Translations under genes and position numbers: made by a program
Notes under the pieces: generated by a model
The model's input: only the letters and a program-made list of their open reading frames with translations
Told to the model about the DNA's origin: nothing
Databases searched by the model: none
Shown: one piece after another, positions 33,876 through 46,326 of the stretch
Position numbering within the stretch: the first letter of the stretch is position 1
Layout of the letters: the number at the start of each line of letters is the position of its first letter
Assembly (NCBI GenBank): GCA_949128115.1
Contig: OX421968.1
Location: 31,214,877 to 31,278,876, forward strand
Length of the DNA: 64,000 bases
Reading direction: 5' to 3'
Source of the DNA: Anaspis maculata
Taxonomy: Eukaryota > Arthropoda > Insecta > Coleoptera > Scraptiidae

Positions 33876-34368
33876 CCTGTTAACTTAAGAAGTGAACACC
33901 TGTTTTGACTGGTTTGTGTAAGTCGCCCTCGTCTTGAGTGCAGTAAATAGTAAACGAGTATGACTAAAAGCGCGCTGAGAATTTCAGCAAAAAAAATTTT
34001 TTCAAGATACTGCATTTTGTGTCGGTTAACAAGGTCGTCATCAAGGACAGGTCCAGCAACGCCAAGATGACGGTCATGAGAGAGAGAAAACTATATTTAA
34101 TCAAAAAGTGGGCTGCCCGTTTACTCTAGGTTGTAAAAGTACACAGCATACTGATCACAGTAGCTGTGTACTTAATCCAATAAGAAAATATAAAATATAT
34201 AAAATTGGAAGATAATAATAAAGAAAGCATAGTAAAATTACAGTTACAATAAGTAATCAGTAAGTAATCATAATACAAATAAATAAATAAATAGTAAATA
34301 CCTATAAGTAAAAAACTTCATCCATTTTAACTGAATTTTCAAACGTTCCTAGAATACTTGCCGCATTA

Positions 34369-35360
34369 CCGATCTGTTCAACATCTTCATCAACGACATT
34401 TTCGCCGGTCTTGGTGTGAACTGTCTTCTGTACGCCGATGATATGAAACTCTATCGATCGATTCACACGCTTCGGAACTGTCCCGAGTTGCAGAGGATCC
34501 TTGACATCTTGAATGAGTGGTGCAATCGTAACCAGCTCCCCCTGAACATCGAGAAGTGTAACATCATGAGCTACCACAGAGTGACGTCGCCTGTGACTTT
34601 TGACTATAGCATCGGTGGCAGGGTTTTGGGCAGGCCTGCGATTGTGAGGGACTTGGGAGTCACTTTCGATCCCAAGCTCACATTTGTAAATCATATGGAG
34701 TCCGTCGTCACGTCATCGCTTAGGATGCTTGGGTTTGTTCTTCGGGGGTGCAGATTTATGACAAACATCATGACCTTCAGGACTCTGTATTTTTCGTTTG
34801 TACGTACCCGCCTCGAATACGCCTCGATTGTGTGGGCTCCGGTGTACGATGTCCACATAACAGCACTTGAGAGGGTACAGAGAAGGTTTTTGAAAACATC
34901 CTCATTTATGTTGACGGGTACATATCCTGAGCGCGGCACACCGCAGCAACATCTCTTGCGGCGCTTTAACGTGCATTCACTGCTTTGTAGACGTCATATG
35001 CACTCCGTCTTGTTTCTCTTCAGTGTGGTCGGCGGTGACGTCGACTGTCCTGAGTTGCTCGGGCGTATTGGTCTTCGTGTGCCCAGGCCCTCTTCGCGCG
35101 CCTCTCAACTCTTTCACCTGCCTTTTGCGAGGACGAATGTCCTGGCGTCTTCACCTGTCCATCAGATGATCCGAAATTATTCTTGCATCGAGAAGGAATG
35201 CGATATTCTCAGCTGTAATGCTCAACTCATCAAAGCCGTTTTCTCGAAAATTGATGGTATCGAGAACTAGATTGACTTTGTGTTCCCCCTCTTTTTTTTC
35301 TCACCTCAGAAATGGGTCTCGACCTGTGAGGTGCAGTAACCAAATAATAATAATAATAAT
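34369..35360 (+). pseudogene. 5'-truncated jockey/CR1-like LINE, reverse transcriptase C-terminal part
   Basis: Open from about 34369 (DLFNIFINDIFAG) to TAG at 35268-35270. It carries the catalytic YADD motif (LLYADDMKLYR), then LNIEKCNIMSYHR, DLGVTFDPKLTFVNHM and RLEYASIVWAPVYDVH, the usual thumb-like region of insect jockey/CR1-group enzymes. The fingers and endonuclease parts are missing, as usual after incomplete target-primed reverse transcription. A ~70-bp 3' UTR ends in an (ATA)n tail near 35343-35360. The remaining frame is undisturbed, which suggests a fairly recent insertion. Confidence 0.85.
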
Positions 35361-35367
35361 TGCGTCG

Positions 35368-35690
35368 ATCAGAATTTTATTATCATTATTATTATTTTAT
35401 CATCATTATTATTATTTCGTTGAAACGACCAACAGGCCAAAGCCTAATTAAAGGTCGATCTGTTGAAAAAGCCCTGTATATGGAGGCAAGGGTGCAAAGC
35501 AGAATATCGACGTCACCCTCAATCAAGCTGTGCATGGTTTGAATAGATTCTGCCAATAGGAGAAGCTTGCAAAAGATTTGTTCTGCAAAAAGTGGTGATA
35601 ATGAACTTTTTGATCTGAGATGTACACTGGGTACACGGAAATCGATCATGCCCAGGATTTGTTCCGATATATCGTTAATCACGGCCATGT
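35368..35690 (-). mobile_element. Second LINE 3' end, tail to tail with the first
   Basis: On the minus strand the segment ends TTGGCCTGTTGGTCGTTTCA, then an (AAT)/(ATG) run up to about 35368. A 98-codon minus frame (35392-35688) contains LFAEQIFCKLLLLAESIQ; it may be LINE-derived, but no motif proves this. Confidence 0.4.
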
Positions 35691-35819
35691 CGAGTTTAAA
35701 ACAAATGAAAAATCGGTTGTGTCACCCCAAAACTTCCCCGACTAGTATCCAGGAACCTATGGAAATATTCGTTCGAAACGTCCCTTCGGGTGAGAACGAG
35801 GGTGGGAAGTTGGAATTAT

Positions 35820-36807
35820 AGAAAAAGATTGAAAATAATTTGAAGAAAATTATTTTCGGCCGGAAAACTCCCGGGAAATTTGAAAAAGTTGTTGGAAAAC
35901 GTTCAAGAACCAGTTACCTCTTGTTTAGGTAAAAATGGTTAAAATCGGTCCACGGAATAGAAAGTTGGAAAATTTGCAGTTTTTCCAGAGAGGAAAACTC
36001 GGCAACTGTTGATCCGATTTCCGATCCGATTTCAAAAATTTTCCCTCCAAAAATTAGCTCAATCTTTTCTCCAACTTTTATTCACAGCATGTCTGCACCT
36101 AAAATTATTATTTCGTGGGGCCTACCGCATGTAGAAGTTTGCATTGCGTTTTTCTCAAATTCACGGAATGTGCAAATTTCATTTTGAAAAAATTACAGTC
36201 GGAAAACCAAAACCGTGTCAACTTTGAAAATAGACCTGCACGACGCTCAATACAATCTACTTTCGATATCAGTTGAAATTTCCAAAAAAAAGTCGATCCC
36301 CGAGCAGGAATAAATTTTTGAGTGGAGTCCTGCTACAAAAGCGAGTCGTCCTGGTCGAAACACCGGCGAGAGCCCCTTCTGAGTGGCAACGGCCAGGAGA
36401 AATTTTGAAAATTCATTACGCCCAACTGGAGAATGGTGGAAAACTGCAACTGCGGCCTCAATTTGACTCTTTTGTTGTGTTGCTTCCTGCCAAATCTGGT
36501 TCCAATCCATCAGATAGATTTTGAATAATCAATTGGTGAAGTTTTGAATTTTAACATTTTTTATTATTTGACAAATGACAGATAGGGCAATGTTTTCAAC
36601 TGTTCTGGATACAGTTTTTCAAGGGCTTTCAAATGACATATTGCAAGTTGAGTTCCGTGACATATAGCTTCTGACATTTGATGATAGTGACAGTTGGGTT
36701 TGACAGATGACAGCCAAAAACTGATGGGCTCTTTTCAGGAAACAACCATGTTTGTATACCAAATATCATGTTGATCCAGTCAACGTTACGGCAGTTATCG
36801 TGGAAGA

Positions 36808-36815
<8 letters not shown>
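35820..36815. mobile_element. Partial copy (right arm) of the 2.5-kb AAGTAC element family
   Basis: CATGTCTGCACCTAAAAT near 36089, TTTCGATATCAGTTG near 36260 and GAGAAATTTTGAAAATTCAT near 36398 follow the order of the right arm of 56237-58764. The end passes into the large microsatellite and the element terminus is missing. Confidence 0.7.
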
Positions 36816-37774
<959 letters not shown>

Positions 37775-38285
37775 CTTGAACAAGCGAATATGCCTCATGG
37801 GCATGAGGCTCAGTAGCGCACTTCCTTTTTGGAGGATTAGTGAACGCAAGATGTTAAGTGATTAGGGTTCTACCGTCTTGGGCAAAAAATTGCAATATGG
37901 CGGCCAAAATATCGACAGAATCATGAAATTCGGCTTGAAAATCAAAATGATCGTACTAGACAAGGGTAAGTTCCAAGTTTCATGAAAATCGTTCCACTAA
38001 CAAGAGATTTCAATATGGCGGCCAAGATGGCGGCAGAATTATGAAACTCAGCTTGAAAATAGGAATGATCGTACGAGACAAGCGTAACTCTCAAGTTTCA
38101 TAAAAATCTTTTCACTTATAAGAGATTTCAATATGGCGGCCAAGATGGTGGGGCAATCATAAAATTTGGCTTGAAAATGAGAATGATCATACTAGACAAG
38201 GGTGAGTTTCAAGTTTCATGACAATCGTTCCACTAATAAGAAATTTCAATATGGCAGCCAAGATGGCGGCCGAATTATGAAAGCC
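37775..38285. repeat. 118-bp tandem array with AAGATGGCGGC motif
   Basis: CAATATGGC starts at about 37893, 38011, 38129 and 38247, a constant 118-bp spacing. Units contain GGCGGCCAAGATGGCGGC or close variants, then GAATGATCGTAC and TTCATGAAAATCGTTCCAC. The related region is 27715-28080. Confidence 0.8.
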
Positions 38286-38296
38286 AACCTGCCTAT

Positions 38297-38560
38297 TTGG
38301 TCCTTGAGGACCTAAGCTATCCACCGGATAAAGTTCAATCTTCAACGGCTGTAGCTTTATTTCCCGAGGAGAAGTTCAACTTCATCGAAGTGCACAGGAG
38401 ATCTCTGTTTTTTGAGAATAATGATAACGATGTATGGATAACAAAAATAGTGCCCATTGGCCACCCTTGGAGACATCAGCTATTAATCGGAAAAAAGTTC
38501 CAAGACTCTTGTTTCAATTCTCGAGAAGGAGTACAGCGTCTTAATTTCTGCACGGACTCG

Positions 38561-38603
<43 letters not shown>

Positions 38604-38614
38604 CGGCCACATAA
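38297..38614 (+). CDS. Doubtful ORF ending in a (GACA)n microsatellite
   Basis: 105 codons, with EEKFNFIEVHRRSLFFENND and IGHPWRHQLLIGKKF before a DRQT run produced by the (GACA)n repeat (about 38559-38600). No family is recognised. Its position among repeats suggests a repeat-derived frame rather than a host gene. Confidence 0.2.
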
Positions 38615-38910
38615 GCGTCATTCTGTTACTTATATAAAAAAATGTGCTCCAACTGATTTCGACCTCCTGAACACGAATATCGGGTTCACTTTTGAATTGG
38701 AACATTTCTTTTTTATCGAAAAACCGAAAAAATGGTAGCCTTGTCACATGATTTTTAGTGATACCTACCTACTTTTTTTTTGTTATTGAGCGAACATGTT
38801 TCGTAATTTGAGTGCCATTATCCTTCAGGTACCTAGTATTGGCTATTTCAAAATGTTCAATTACTATTTCGGCACGTCTGATTTTAAATTTGTAGGGTCG
38901 TGTAATATGC

Positions 38911-39640
38911 GCCGAGCCGTGGCTTTGCGGCCGTTTTCAAAAATCGATAACAATTGACCTAACGGTCGGATCGAAGTGGGGTTTTTGTCAAAAGGAAGTT
39001 CAAATTGTTCTCTAAATATAATGCCGTACATGCAGTGATGTATTTCATTAAGAAATTGTAGTTGCCTGCATATCGCAACTTTCTACATCTTACCGCGAAT
39101 GCCAGCACTTGATCGGCGAAGCCGCCCTACACCAAAATGTTATTTTTGTAATTGTTCATGATTATTTCGGCAAAATTTTTCTTGATTCGCGTACCAAGGC
39201 CATGAGCTACCCATTCGAGTTGAAATATTTTCTGTATTGAATTTCGTTTTGTTCGGAGGAAAGGATATCAAGCACCAGCAAGCAACGAATAAATCATTTG
39301 CGGCCGAGCCGTAGTTTCGGAGTCATGTTCAAAAATTAATAACTACTAATCGGCACCTCGCACCGATGTGAAATTTTCATTAAAATAAAGTTCAAATCAT
39401 CCTCTAAATATAACTCCGCATATGTATTATGGTAAAATGATAAGATCGGGTACTTCCTCGCATGTGATAACTTTCGAGATCAGGCCGGCTTCTGAAATGC
39501 AGCATTCAACGGCGATGCCGCGTCACACTAAATTGTTATTATTGTCATTGTTTATTATTATTTCGTCAAGATTTTTCTTGGTTCGGGATACAAGGTCATG
39601 AGCTACCCAATGGAGTAAAAATTTTTCGCAAAAACCTTTT
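38911..39640. repeat. Two diverged direct copies, ~392-bp period
   Basis: GCCGAGCCGT starts at 38912 and 39303. Both copies go through AAAATAAAGTTCAAAT-like and TCATGAGCTACCCA-like strings (near 39201 and 39596). Divergence is substantial. Confidence 0.6.
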
Positions 39641-39658
39641 CGTCTGGGACTAGATGCG

Positions 39659-39697
39659 GGGACGGACGGACGGACGGACGGACGGACGGACGGACAA
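39659..39697. repeat. (GGAC)n microsatellite
   Basis: About nine uninterrupted tetranucleotide units, seen directly. Confidence 0.9.
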
Positions 39698-40108
39698 AGC
39701 GAGGACAAAAGCGCCTTCCCGTTTGGAGAAGTGCGCTAAAAAGGTAGACTTGTAGGTACATGCAGAGAATGTTAAATGAACTCAAAACACGCCTGTTGGC
39801 ACATTTTGGTCCCCTATTCAACTTGACGCATGCGTGAAATCATCCATAGTTGCTTGAAAACGCGTGAAAGAGAAATAGGTATGAATAGAAGCGTCTCTAA
39901 ACATCCCATTTTAAAACCACTTTGAAGACGCCTATTTAGAGTAATGTTAGAGGCGCATCTTTAAAACCGCTTTCAACACTAAAAAGGGGATATGAATACG
40001 GACCTGTGATACGGACCGAGCGCTTTTAAGGCTCGGTATTTTGAAGGAGGGCTGAAAGCTTGGAATGGTGAAAAACCTTTTTGTTTGAATTAATTCCAGC
40101 AGAGCACC
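39698..40108. repeat. Dispersed-repeat fragments
   Basis: AAAACACGCCTGTTGGCACA near 39784 matches 32817-32836. GACGCCTATTTAGAG near 39924 and ACCGCTTTCAACACT near 39967 match 33509-33620. Confidence 0.45.
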
Positions 40109-40111
40109 TTA

Positions 40112-42710
40112 GTGGAGTCGGTACGCTACAATTTCGTGCATTTTCGAGTGAAGCAATGCCGTTTGGTACAAATACTCTCCAGACCATTCCAAGAGATTTG
40201 ATGCGTCGGGCTCCAAAATGTTCAACAAATGACCTTATCCGGCACTGATCCAATTTTTAAGCATCAAATGTGATCATGTCGAGTCTTTTGAGGTTGACAA
40301 TGGTTGTTTGAAAGAAAAAAACCGAGAACGGGGGCAAAGGGAAGGGGATTAATGAAAAATACCATGCACTCTCTTTCTGTTGAATTTCGAGGTGTCACTT
40401 ACAATTCCATCGACGAAGCAACGTTTTGAATTGTTGAATGAAATATATTGGGTAAAACTGGCTCGTCGGGCCACTCAAAATTTCCATCAGAAGCAGATGT
40501 AGAGGTCTACTTCTTTAGAGGTATTTTAGTATTTTTAGTCGATACACAAAAATTGCGTGAAACTTGGAGTGACGCAATGTCATTTGGCACGCACACATTC
40601 CTCAGACCGTTCTGAGCTGTTTGATATGCAAATCCACGCAAAATTTTTATCAGGGGGTATTTTAGGGAGCGTCAAAGTTTGGCCCCAAAATGTTCAAAAA
40701 ATAAATTTATTTGATAAAATTTATATTTCTATTTTTACACTAACTTTTGATAATGGCTACGCACTGAATTAAAGCCGAAACTGCAGTAAAGAAGAGAAGT
40801 TTTACTGTTGGAGAAGACAAAACAACCCCCCTTTTGTTATTATACACGACTCCAACTATATATAATGTTACGATATTTCGCGTACGGGTTCGAATACAAT
40901 TGAGACGATCGATTTAAAACACACACTGTTTATTTCTGCGTACTACAAATAATACACGCCAACAATTATCTACTTGGAATTATCGCTGTGATTCTAACTC
41001 GCTCTTGATTCGATCGCTACCTCTTCGCATTCCAGTTCAATACTGCCGTGAGCTGCCGGCTGACGCCTTATATAAGGCCTCTGAATAGTGTTCCCCAACT
41101 TTCGGTCTACTTCCAGCAAATTCCATAATGGCCTGGCATATGCGGTTTCTAGACCATTCCTGAAAAATCACACACGTTACCCGTATAATTCTGCGGGGGT
41201 CTGAAACGGCGCCTCCGCCAAAATGGACAGATCTTTCTCGATCGAGCATTGAAGTCTCCCCATTCGGTTCCACGTAAACGCGCGCTCTGGAATGCACCAG
41301 AACATTCCACACTTCTCAATGCGATCTAATGGCTGGAAGAATCCAGAAAGATCGAGTGTCTACCAATATGCACGGGATCGCCGCTCGTAACAATAAGAAT
41401 TGAATCCCTACAAGAAATATAAATTTATTTGACATCAGTGTCGCTGATGGACGCATGCCCAGACGATCAAACAGCATGATGCGGCTCTTGGAAACGAATA
41501 GAGACCATTACTGAATGAAAAAGATGCTCTCAAGGGGGCAAATCACCAACGATTTTTGAAATAATCATTACCTGCAAGGTATCGCTTTTGACTTATTCCG
41601 GGGTACTCATCGCGATTCCAATAATTGTCACATTTTTCCCATTGTATGTATATAATGGTCTATATTCATTTTAAAGGACCGCATCACGATGTTTGACCGT
41701 ACAGGATGGCCATATCATCATATTAGTCACGGACATGAGTCTGAATACTAGGGTAGCTATCAACGGGGTAGTGAGAAGTGGACCTTCAAATCAGCCCCAG
41801 ATGGAAGTTTTGATTGGCCCGACAAGCCAGTTGCACCTGTCAAGTATGATTCAATATTTCACATCGATTTTTGATCGTTGGAATCGTAAGCGGAACCTCA
41901 AAATTGATCTGAAATGGAGTGCATGGCATTTTTGATACTTTACAAGAAACACCCTCCATTACCCCCATTTTCTGGTTTTTGTTTCAAACAACCACATCAT
42001 CAACTTCGGAGGATTCGACATGATCACATTTGAGGCTCAAGAATTCAATCCGTGTCAAATTAAGTTATTTATTGAATATTTTGGGACCAAACTTTGACGC
42101 TCCTTAAAATATCCCCCAATAAAATTTTTGCGTGGTTTGGCATATCAAACAGCTCAGAACGGTCTGAGGAATGTGTGTGCCAAATGACATTGCGTCACTC
42201 CAAGTTCCACGCACTTTTTGTGTATCGACTAAAATACCGCTGAAGAAGTAGACCTCTACATCTCCTCCTGATGGAAATTTTGACTGGCCCGACGAGCCAG
42301 TTTTACCCATCATATTTTATTCTAATATTCAAAACGTTTCTTCGACAATGGAACTGTAACGATACCTCAAAATCAAACAGAAAGAGAGTGCATGGTATTT
42401 TTTTAAAATCCCCTCCCCCTCACCCCCCTCTTCGGTTTTTTCTTTCAAACAACCATCGTCAACTTCAAAAGACTCGACATGATTACATTTGATGCTTGAA
42501 AATTGGATCAGTGACGAATAAGATCATTTGTTGAACATTTTGGGACCCAACTTTGAACCCCCTAGAGTGCCCCTAAGGGGAATTTTTCGTGCCCCGACGC
42601 GACGGGTCAAATCTCTTAGAATGGTCTGAAGAGTATTTGTACCAAAAGGCAATGCTTCACTCAAAAGTGCACGAAACTGGACCTATTTGTCGCGTACCTA
42701 CCGACTCCAC
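40112..42710. mobile_element. TA-flanked 2.6-kb foldback element with an inserted LTR
   Basis: It begins GTGGAGTCGGTA and ends with a CCGACTCCAC complement, with TA on each side (40110-40111, 42711-42712). The arms pair over long distances, for example TGGCTCGTCGGGCCA near 40460 with TGGCCCGACGAGCCA near 42285, and ACGCAATGTCATTTGGCA near 40572 with its complement near 42178. The LTR at 40866-41392 interrupts the middle. Confidence 0.8.
40866..41392 (-). mobile_element. Solo LTR, copy 4
   Basis: From TGTTACGATATTTCGCGTAC to GCCGCTCGTAACA, flanked by ATAA (40862-40865 and 41393-41396). Reverse complement of the LTR at 23403-23923, including TATATAAGG near 41070. No internal region. Confidence 0.85.
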
Positions 42711-42747
42711 TACCTATTTACCAATTTCCAATACACTATTATATTCA

Positions 42748-45331
42748 GGGGGCCAATTTTTGAAAATATACGTAAAGTTACGTATGCGCAAATTTGCGTA
42801 CGAAGATTTACGTATACGTTTCCGTTTGCCAATTTTTGAGCAGTGTTCGCAAAACGAAAAACGTTCGAATTGGGTCTTCGTAAATAAACGCATGGTAGAC
42901 GCGACAACGTTGCAAATATCGGTGCATTTTATCTACTCAAGCCACGCCAAGCCTACCAAAGCTTTCAAACGTCAGTTTCTGATGTTCGTGTTTTCATTCA
43001 GATTAATAAATTTTTATAACCTCCATATTTAACAACAAAGAATACGTCTGGAGACTTCCCCTTGAACATAATTCAGGAAATGAAAAACGATTACAACATA
43101 ATTTTTTCCGTAGGCTTTGAATCTGTCGACGAAAAATGTCTGTGGATATCACTTACAGGGTGCAACATAGGAAATTTTTCTTACATTCGACGCCCTATTC
43201 TGATATTGTAATCGATTCCGATTTTTATCCTGATTATAAATATGCATCACACTTGATAAGGTCATCAACAAAACACAAATGCATGTGAAAAAAGTGATGA
43301 AGTTTTAAAATGATCGAAAAGTTATTTTTTGTTTTAAAGTAACTCAGTAAATTTTTTATCATTTTAGTAGGTACTTAAATTGATTTCACTATAGTTTGAA
43401 ACTTTTACTGAACCTAACTTGACTTTACAAAATCAAACTTTTGTAAAAGAAATACAGGGTGTCCGTTTTTCGAGGCTAAGCATGGATATCTCGCTTATCT
43501 TGAGAGATACAGAGTCGGTTGAAATAGGAAAAAGTTGCGCACTTTCATGACGATCAATGCTCCAAAAAGAAATTTGACGTATCGATTTTAGTTTTTGAGA
43601 TATCGTAAAAAAAACAGGAATTTGAATTTTTGTTTTCATTTTTTATTCAAAAAACGGTTGAAGGTGGCTTTTTCTAATCTAGACATTGTCAGGGCACTTT
43701 TTCAAGAGGAATTTAAAGCTGCCAAAATCTTTATCCTAGCTTTCAAAGCAACCGAGAGACGACATTCAACTTTTTTCTCTAATAGGCGCCATATTGGATT
43801 TTGATATTTTTGAATACGGTATTCTTTTCTGGTTACAACGATGTGCCACATGTCACTGTTGAATAAATGTTCAACATTTACTTTTTTTTATTGTCGGTGC
43901 TGATTTTGTTTTCAAAGCACTCTTAATCAACAAAATTTTTTGCTCAAAAGCATGAATTCAACAGTGGCATGTGACACATCGTTGTAACCAGAGAAAAATA
44001 TTGTATTTAAAAATGTTTACTATGAGAGAAAAAAAAGTTGAATGTTATATCTCGGTTGTTTTGAAAGCTAGAATGAAGATTTTGGCAACATTGAATTCCC
44101 CCTGGAAAAGTGCCTCCACAATGTCTTAGTTAGAAAAGGCTATCTTCAACCGTTTTTCAAATAAAAAACTAAAACAAAAATTACAAATTTCAGTTTTTTC
44201 TCGATATCTCGAAAACTAAAACTGACAAGTCAAATATCTTTTTAGATCATTGATTGTCATAAAAATTTGCAACTTTTTTCTAATTCAACCGACTCTGTAT
44301 CTCTAAAGATAAGCGAGATACCCATGCTTAGCCTCGAAAAACGGACACCCTGTATTGCTTGGTAGTTTTCCTAACTAACCTATCAAGTGGGATATACGAT
44401 ATACGTATATTTATAATCAGGATGGAAAGCTGAATTAATTCCTATAATTACATACACGTGTCTAATTTGAGAAAAATTCTCAATGACTCGCGATAGACGA
44501 AGAAAATTTTAGTGCCTTCGAAACCTGCGAAAAAAAAGTGGTCTTAAATTTTTGAAACTATGCTTGAGCGGAAGCCTCCAATTTATACGTGAACACCCTG
44601 TACCATCATAAAAATTGGAAAAGAAGCCAATAAAACCAGTCAACGCTAAATTTAGGCTAATTTTGTCGAAATGTTCCTGAGTTACAAATTTTTGAAATCC
44701 AAAAAAAATTAACTATAAAGGGCTGTATCTTTGACAATAGGCCGAACTCTACAAAGCGGTTTATAAGTTTTCGTAATATTTTGACAAGATCTATCAACTC
44801 ACAGTTGAATTTGTTGTTCAGTTGAAGACAACTGAACATTATTACCTATTTCCAAAAACCTGGATCTCGTTAGTGGGGAGCAAATGCAAAGCTTCACTGC
44901 AGACTGCAGACGATGAAAAGAAAAAAATTAAACATCATCGTGACAAGTTTTAAACAGTGTCCCTGAAGCTGATGATTGAAAAGAATGACAGAAGAGTTAG
45001 TAATTCTTTATTTAGGACGCATTCGTGAAGTTATTCCGTGCTGTATCTCATTAGCCACCTGACTCGGCACCATGATCGCCACATACCTTCAGCAATGCTG
45101 TTTGTTTTATTGATAACAATGAAAACATTACTACCTAACCTCACTTCATCATGAAAGCGTATACGCAAAGTGACTTGCGCCAGTCCAGGTCCGCTCGCAG
45201 CAAAACGTATGAAAACGTGCGCATCGATGCGCATACGTAAAGAAACGATGGCTCAAAAATTGGAATTTACAGAAATCGCAAACTTGCGAACGTTTTTTAA
45301 AGTTGCGAAGAGTAGAAAATTGGCCCCCAGG
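42748..45331. mobile_element. Diverged foldback element, possibly enclosing 43455-44352
   Basis: CAGGGGGCCAATTTTTG at the left pairs with AAAATTGGCCCCCAG at the right. About 85 bases further in, CCAATTTTTGAGC near 42828 pairs with GCTCAAAAATTGG near 45250. The arms are otherwise poorly matched and rich in ACGTATGCGCA-like strings. Confidence 0.4.
43455..44352. mobile_element. TA-flanked 898-bp foldback element
   Basis: It starts CAGGGTGTCCGTTTTTCGAG and ends CTCGAAAAACGGACACCCTG, with TA at 43453-43454 and 44353-44354. The arms pair throughout (CAACAGTGGCATGTGACAC near 43959 with the complement near 43845). No coding capacity. Confidence 0.85.
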
Positions 45332-46301
45332 TCCTTAGTCTTAGCGAGCCTGTCGTCTTTTCGTCCATCGGCTGAAGTCCTATCGCCTTTTATAACGCAC
45401 TGTTTTGGTATTTTGTACTTTTCTTTTTCTATATTTAAAGATGAGGATCTAAGAAGCCTGCGCAGAAGAACTCTACTTTTTTTGTCATTATTTTCAGTAG
45501 TCATTTTGATTGAATTCATAGTGAACAAATAGTGTTTTTCGCGGAATTTTGTAAAATGGAATGTAAGGTATCTGTGCAGGTTTCTTTAGTAGGTATTTTG
45601 ACAGGTAGATACAGGTTCTATCAATAGGTACCTGTAGGTAATGAGGATGGAGGAAAAGGTAAACAGCAAAAATTGAAGAAATAAAACATTTTTCAACATT
45701 GGCTTAAGACCCAATGCAAGTAAAAGGAAACATGCACTAGGTACATAAAGAACAGGCTTTGAAAACAAAACTGTTTTACAAAAGTCGAATATCAACTGAA
45801 CTTTTTATGACTGTTGTATCCTGGAAGTAGGAATATCCTGAGTTATTTCATTATAACCGACGGCTAATCTGAACCGACATAAAATTTGTAAAATCCATGC
45901 AGAAGAATCAGTCTCGAACACTAAACCAGTGATGAAACAATTCAGTACCCGCATTATTTCGAACGGAATCGGGTTTTTCCATGTGCTGGCAACATATCTT
46001 TAGACAATAAACTGACCATTGTATTAAACAGTTGAATTAGTGTGAAAATCTGCAGCAGTAAAACAAAATTCGTCAATAAAAGTGTGACTGCAGAGCACCG
46101 TGTGCAATTACTTTTAAAATGTTAAAAATGAAGGTCAGCAAGAAGATCCTTTATAATATTTAAACTATCCCAAGTAGGTACCGTGTTTTCTGTGTCCAGA
46201 CTAGTTATAAGACCACAATAATAACTCGAGAAGTGCATTTAAATTCGGCACAGCACAAATTGCTTTAGTGAAAAGTTATATGGTGCAGGTTTAAACAACA
46301 A
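45332..46301. promoter_or_regulatory. Upstream region of the serpin gene
   Basis: About 970 bases of AT-rich sequence before the serpin start codon, free of recognisable elements. TATAATATTTAAA near 46152 is a possible TATA-like site, but nothing fixes the transcription start. Confidence 0.25.
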
Positions 46302-46326
46302 ATGAGAACAATGCTGATTGAAAGAT
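46302..46326 (+). CDS. Serpin exon 1, start codon and signal peptide start
   Basis: ATG AGA ACA ATG CTG ATT GAA AGA T, followed by a strong donor GTAAGT. Phase 1 agrees with the next exon and yields a continuous hydrophobic signal. A second in-frame ATG at 46311 is an alternative start. Confidence 0.7.

Noticed and set aside
35567..35821. 84-codon plus frame MQKICSAKSGDNEL
   Set aside because: No motif, overlaps a LINE-like segment on the other strand.
37893..38285. Regular repeats with constant spacing, CRISPR-like at first sight
   Set aside because: The whole 118-bp unit is repeated, including the would-be spacers; a eukaryotic tandem repeat.
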